This document shows positions 60,252 to 64,000 of a stretch of DNA of 64,000 bases, one piece after another. The first letter of the stretch is position 1; the number at the start of each line of letters is the position of its first letter. Where the stretch lies: positions 558,001 through 622,000 of the forward strand of contig NZ_JARHUJ010000002.1 of NCBI RefSeq assembly GCF_029223285.1, read 5' to 3'. Under the pieces are notes generated by a model. The model saw only the letters and a list, made by a program, of their open reading frames with translations, did not search any database and was not told where the DNA came from. A program made the translations under genes and the position numbers. This DNA comes from Paraflavitalea sp. CAU 1676 (lineage in GTDB: Bacteria > Bacteroidota > Bacteroidia > Chitinophagales > Chitinophagaceae).

Positions 60252-62057
60252 TTAGGGTTTCAATAACATGTCTATCTGAAGCCGCAGCTTCATTTCTACA
60301 TCAGGACCTTCAAAGCCGATATTCGCAAACTGGATATTGCCGGAAGGGTCGATCACGTAGGTGGCGGGGATGACGGTAAACTTGAATTTGTCGCCCACCG
60401 CTGGATCATTGGTGTAATACACCGGGAAGCTGTATTTCTTATTGCCAAACCAACCCTGCGCATCGGCCAGCGTATTGCGTGCGCCGCTGTTCACGATCAT
60501 GAACTGCACATTGGGATTGTCCTTGTACTTATCGTACAACTTCTGGATATAGGGCATTTCCTGCATACAGGGCACACACCAGGTGGCCCAGAAGTCGATG
60601 ATCACTACTTTGTTCTTCCAGGTGCTTTCCGGCACTGGTTGTCCTTTCAGGTCAACGAAAGCGGCGAGGGAAGGAGCAGGGCGGCTGATGCGCTGCGTTT
60701 TTACCTTGGTGAGCATTTGTTGTTCGCGCAGGGATTCCAGCTGCTGTAGTTTGGCTGTGTTGCCGGTTTGCCTATAGAGAGTCCCGACATTGTCCAGCGT
60801 TTCTTTGTCCGTTGACTTTTGCATGGCCGCTTCCATATGCCCATTGGCATCCGTAAGGCGGTTCTGCTTCAGGGCGATCAAGCCCAACATAGATTGCACA
60901 TTACCGGCTGCTTTATTGTAAGCTGCCTGCCTGGTGCTATCGTCTACGTAGGGATAGATGTAGCCTGTTTCCGGGAAGTAACGAATGACGCCGACGGGGA
61001 ATTGATTGCTGAGCGCAAGCGTACGTTCTGCATAGGCGCGGGCTGTATCAAGCGCCAGTTCATTATCCAACAGTGTTTGAGCGATCTCCTTCAGCGTTAA
61101 AGGACGGTACGGGTTTTCATCATCTACCGCAATCTTGCGGGCATGTAACAAAGCCTTGGGGCCGTCTTTTCGCGCTGCATAGATATTGAACAAGCGCTCA
61201 TGCATTTCAATGAATGATTTTGCATTGGCTGCCTTTTCTTTCTTCAGTTCCTTTTCGAACAACTGTATCTGTTCTGCCGTATCTTTTTCTTTGGCGATAT
61301 AGCTGGTGTAGAGTTCACGGCCCAGTTCAGTATCGGGATACTTCTCCCGTACTACTTTGCGAATGGAATCCAGGCGGCTGTTCTCGCCGATGATCAGGTA
61401 GCCCATGGTCACCTTATTCATGTTGCCTGCTACAGTAGGGGCACTGTTGAATTTATCGGCGATGACCTTCAATGCCTGCTGCCTTACCTTTTCTTTGTCG
61501 GCGCCGTTGGCCTTGTTCATTTCATAAGTAAGCAAGCGTAGTTTGGCTTCATAATTATCAGGATACAGGGCCAGCTCTTCTTTGTATTGTGCTGCCTGCC
61601 TTTCGCTCAGGTTGGGTGCTTTACCCATTTGCGCGCTGAGGCTGTACCCTTTGTACAAATGGCCGTCGCGTACGGTGCGTTGACCGTCGTACACAGCCAG
61701 TTCATAATGCCGGTCGGCGGCCGGCTTATCGATGGCTTCACCGCTTTGCAGGTAGAAGGTGGCAAAGGTGGCATAGCGCGCCAGTTTAAAACTGGTGGTC
61801 CACACGGCGCCCTGTTGCTGCATCGGTACCCGGTAGGCTACATCGTATAAGTTGGAATAGGAGAACACCAGGGTTACCGCTTTCGCGCCGGCGGGGATGG
61901 TGGCGCCTGCCTTCGCAGGATCGTAAGTGATGGTAACTGTCGTACCGCGTTCCGGCTGCAACGGCGCTATGGTAACCCGATCCTGCGCCTGCATGCTTAT
62001 GCAGGAAAGGGCTACCACGATTGCCATTGTTATATGTCTAACTGTCTGCTTGTTCAT
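60252..62057 (-). CDS. TlpA-like thioredoxin-domain protein of a SusCD unit
   Basis: 601 residues. Signal peptide 1-24 (SMQAQ). The N-terminal part (25-140) is a beta-sandwich resembling an Ig-like or DUF4369-type domain. Helical repeats (150-440) follow with TPR-like composition. The C-terminal thioredoxin domain (about 465-601) has FWATWCVPC with cysteines 494 and 497, and a cis-Pro in VIPATYVIDPSG. It is a periplasmic thiol-disulfide oxidoreductase. Such proteins frequently accompany SusCD pairs in Chitinophagaceae, with an unclear role. It is 75 bases after susD and ends the operon. Confidence 0.9.
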   Translation of the reverse strand: MNKQTVRHITMAIVVALSCISMQAQDRVTIAPLQPERGTTVTITYDPAKAGATIPAGAKAVTLVFSYSNLYDVAYRVPMQQQGAVWTTSFKLARYATFATFYLQSGEAIDKPAADRHYELAVYDGQRTVRDGHLYKGYSLSAQMGKAPNLSERQAAQYKEELALYPDNYEAKLRLLTYEMNKANGADKEKVRQQALKVIADKFNSAPTVAGNMNKVTMGYLIIGENSRLDSIRKVVREKYPDTELGRELYTSYIAKEKDTAEQIQLFEKELKKEKAANAKSFIEMHERLFNIYAARKDGPKALLHARKIAVDDENPYRPLTLKEIAQTLLDNELALDTARAYAERTLALSNQFPVGVIRYFPETGYIYPYVDDSTRQAAYNKAAGNVQSMLGLIALKQNRLTDANGHMEAAMQKSTDKETLDNVGTLYRQTGNTAKLQQLESLREQQMLTKVKTQRISRPAPSLAAFVDLKGQPVPESTWKNKVVIIDFWATWCVPCMQEMPYIQKLYDKYKDNPNVQFMIVNSGARNTLADAQGWFGNKKYSFPVYYTNDPAVGDKFKFTVIPATYVIDPSGNIQFANIGFEGPDVEMKLRLQIDMLLKP

Positions 62058-62132
62058 TTCTATATGCGATTAAAGTTGCCCCGGCCCGACCGGCTTCCGC
62101 AGCCTTGCTGTGTGCCAGGGCTATGACTTTAG

Positions 62133-63530
62133 TTATTTGTATCCATCGTTTTGGTCGAGGTAAATATTCGTCCTTCTGGCGTCGCTGGGGATCGGGTAGA
62201 GGGTATCGGTAGTTTGCCAGTTGGGTGCTTTAAGCGGACCCAATACTGCATTCGCCCGGTTGGTACGTTTAAGATCGAACCAGCGATGGCCCCATTCAAC
62301 GAACAATTCTACTTTGCGTTCCTGCTCCACAGCCAACAACAATGCTGCTTTATCAAGCGACGCATCCAGTTTTGTCAGGCCCGCACGTACCCGGATGGAA
62401 TCGAGGTCGGCCCGGCCATCGGCCAGTTTATCCTGTTGTATCCGGGCTTCGGCACGGATGAGGTATTGCTCTGCCAGGCGCATCACCATGGAGTATTCGG
62501 TAACAGTCGTTACGCCTGTTGCATTGGTACGTATCTTGTATTTCCAGGGGAAATACACAGTAGCTCCTGTAGTTGTTTTGCGCCAGCCGGTCCAGTTGGC
62601 CAGGCGGAGGTCGCCTGCTTCGAACTTCTTAATGAGGTTGATGGTATCCAGTCTGAAGGCGGGTTGCGCAACAGCTGTGGCCGGCGTAGAGGTGAATCCT
62701 TCCCAGGTATTTCTGCCGCCGGCTACGTTTACCGGCTGCAATTGCCAGATCGCTTCTTTGCTATTGGCCAGGAACACGGTATTGAGGTCTTTCAGCAAGG
62801 CATACTGGCTATTGTTGAGTACAAGACCTGCTTCTGCCTCAGCCGCTGCCCATTGCTTGTTGTACAGGTAGACGCGTGCGAGCAGGCCAGTGGCTGCTGC
62901 CTTGTTGGGACGTACCCTGTTGGCGCTCGGATAATTATCGGCCATCAGTTTTTTAGCTTCCAGGAGGTCTTTGATGATCTGATCATATACCAGCGTTGCC
63001 TTGGTACGGGGCATTACATTGTTAACGGTTGTATTGGTGGTAGTGATCAACGGTACATCGCCATACATGTTTACCAGGTAAAAGTGCAGGAAGGCGCGCA
63101 TGAAATAGGCTTCGCCGAGTAACTGGTCTTTTACAGATTGGGAAAGGGCCTGCGCTTGCGTCAAACCTTCTATACATGCGTTGGCATGGAAGATATAGGC
63201 ATACTGATCGCGCCACATGCTTTGCACGTACTGGCTATTGGGCAACAGGGTGTTGTTGCGAAACACATCATAGTTGGCAAATGCGGCGAGGTAATAGAGA
63301 TCATCTGCCTGCATGGCAGTAAGGTAGTTCATGAGCACATTCGCATAAAAGTAATTGAATGAGTTCATGTCACTGTATAGGCCCACCATGGCAGCGGTGG
63401 CCGTTTTATCATCTGTAAACACGAGGCCCGACACCAGTTCGTTCTTAGGCAGGGGCGTGTCTACATACTTTGTGCACGACAGCGAGCCAGCAAGGGCCAA
63501 CACTGTTATATATAGATGGATGCGTTTCAT
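62133..63530 (-). CDS. susD: SusD/RagB-family nutrient-binding lipoprotein (second)
   Basis: 465 residues. The lipoprotein signal ends SLSC, with Cys19 the probable lipid site. VDTPLPKNELVSGLVFTDDKTATAAM starts the mature protein, and the helical repeat AYFMRAFLHFYLVNMYGDVPLI is the SusD signature. The C-terminal part holds ERKVELFVEWGHRWFDLKRT and the end reads NPxxxQNxGY-like IYLDQNDGYK. It is shorter than the SusD at 43798 and belongs to the common RagB subgroup. It follows susC by 19 bases. Confidence 0.94.
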   Translation of the reverse strand: MKRIHLYITVLALAGSLSCTKYVDTPLPKNELVSGLVFTDDKTATAAMVGLYSDMNSFNYFYANVLMNYLTAMQADDLYYLAAFANYDVFRNNTLLPNSQYVQSMWRDQYAYIFHANACIEGLTQAQALSQSVKDQLLGEAYFMRAFLHFYLVNMYGDVPLITTTNTTVNNVMPRTKATLVYDQIIKDLLEAKKLMADNYPSANRVRPNKAAATGLLARVYLYNKQWAAAEAEAGLVLNNSQYALLKDLNTVFLANSKEAIWQLQPVNVAGGRNTWEGFTSTPATAVAQPAFRLDTINLIKKFEAGDLRLANWTGWRKTTTGATVYFPWKYKIRTNATGVTTVTEYSMVMRLAEQYLIRAEARIQQDKLADGRADLDSIRVRAGLTKLDASLDKAALLLAVEQERKVELFVEWGHRWFDLKRTNRANAVLGPLKAPNWQTTDTLYPIPSDARRTNIYLDQNDGYK

Positions 63531-63549
63531 TGTTTTTTCTTTGGGTTAA

Positions 63550-64000
63550 TTAAAAGGAGAATTGCAGGCCTGCGGTAATGGTCTTCATGGGCGGCATCAC
63601 GAGTCCCTGTGTTTCGGGATCAAAGCCGTCATAATTGGTGATCGTTACCAGGTTCTGTCCCAGCACATACACGCTCAGGTTGCTGATCTTGTACCGCTTC
63701 ACGAATTTGGACAGGTCGTAGCGCAGGGAAACATTCTTCAGCCTGATATACGACGCGTCGCCCCACACAGCTGATGACAGCCTGTACTGATCGTACAGCA
63801 CGTTGGAGGCGAGGGTGGTGGCTTTGGGTACCGGCGCATAATCGCCGGCCTTCTGCCAACGGTTGAGCGCGCTTTCGTCTTTGTTCTTCATGATGCCGTA
63901 TACATACGAGAGGTACCCGTAATTAACACCGGGCCCTTCCTGCTTCACGAACTGAACAAGGAAGTCGAGTTCGAAACCTTTATAGCTGAAACTATTCTGG
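63550..64000 (-). CDS. susC: SusC/RagA-family outer-membrane transporter (C-terminus only)
   Basis: The gene enters from the right edge; only about 149 C-terminal codons are visible. The frame stays open to base 64000, reading NSFSYKGFELDFLVQFVKQEG before the first possible start, so the shorter frame from 63948 is only an internal GTG. Near the end are YIRLKNVSLRYDLS, VYVLGQNLVTITNYDGFDPE and the terminal LQFSF with C-terminal Phe, the mark of outer-membrane barrels. It pairs with the SusD at 62133. The substrate is unknown. Confidence 0.93.
   Translation of the reverse strand, partial: QNSFSYKGFELDFLVQFVKQEGPGVNYGYLSYVYGIMKNKDESALNRWQKAGDYAPVPKATTLASNVLYDQYRLSSAVWGDASYIRLKNVSLRYDLSKFVKRYKISNLSVYVLGQNLVTITNYDGFDPETQGLVMPPMKTITAGLQFSF

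Noticed and set aside
63550-63948. Independent 132-residue protein at the right end
   Set aside because: The frame continues to the window edge with typical SusC barrel sequence; the apparent start is an internal GTG.

Overview
The window looks like a chromosomal stretch from a Bacteroidota bacterium, most likely of the family Chitinophagaceae. The signs are two SusC/SusD pairs, secreted carbohydrate-active enzymes that end in type IX secretion (T9SS) sorting domains, a fused SecDF, several promoters with the Bacteroidota -7 box TAnnTTTG, and little use of Shine-Dalgarno sequences. No rRNA, tRNA, CRISPR array or recognisable transposase gene was seen.

Layout. 0-8 kb holds housekeeping and small genes: the start of a Tat-exported TIM-barrel protein, an SRPBCC protein with an AlkD-type glycosylase carrying a histone-H1-like tail, a retropepsin-like protein, an aminotransferase, an FtsX/MacB-type permease and an unknown secreted protein. 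8-15 kb holds secDF, preceded by a possible structured RNA, then a small basic secreted protein, a two-component system and a second AlkD-like protein. 15.8-22.5 kb is a minus-strand signalling operon: REC-PAS-kinase, CHASE3-GAF hybrid kinase with three receivers, CheR and CheB, without receptors, CheA or CheW.

23.7-36.6 kb is an operon of five large secreted enzymes (ConA-like domain, glucose/sorbosone dehydrogenase, PL6, PL7-like, GH5). They share discoidin-like modules, four of the five carry DNRLRE/CBM96-like modules, and all end in T9SS sorting domains. 36.8-40.4 kb holds an FKBP, a collagen-like lipoprotein, a Crp/Fnr regulator, a nitroreductase and a pirin.

40.6-57.4 kb is a polysaccharide utilisation locus. 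One arm runs susC, susD, two surface lipoproteins and a PL5-like/beta-helix fusion. The opposite arm runs a heparinase II/III-like lyase, a BNR-4 propeller protein and a PL8 lyase. A LacI regulator with a GH88 unsaturated-uronyl hydrolase lies at the divergent promoter. Near-identical pairs of LacI-type palindromes sit upstream of susC and between the lyase operon and lacI. The locus is therefore probably one regulon: lyases cut a uronic-acid polysaccharide, SusCD imports the unsaturated oligosaccharides, and GH88 removes the terminal unsaturated uronate.

57.4-64 kb holds a second LacI regulator, an alpha/beta hydrolase, an unknown secreted protein, and a second SusC-SusD unit with a TlpA-like thioredoxin protein. 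Its SusC runs off the window.

The least explained items are a 215-bp copy of the susC control region and gene start placed in front of lacI, a possible 160-nt RNA before secDF, a head-to-head array of 11-bp repeats at 14.85 kb, an array of A-tract motifs at 11.9-12.1 kb, and a 190-bp element with 12-bp inverted ends just before the secreted-enzyme operon.
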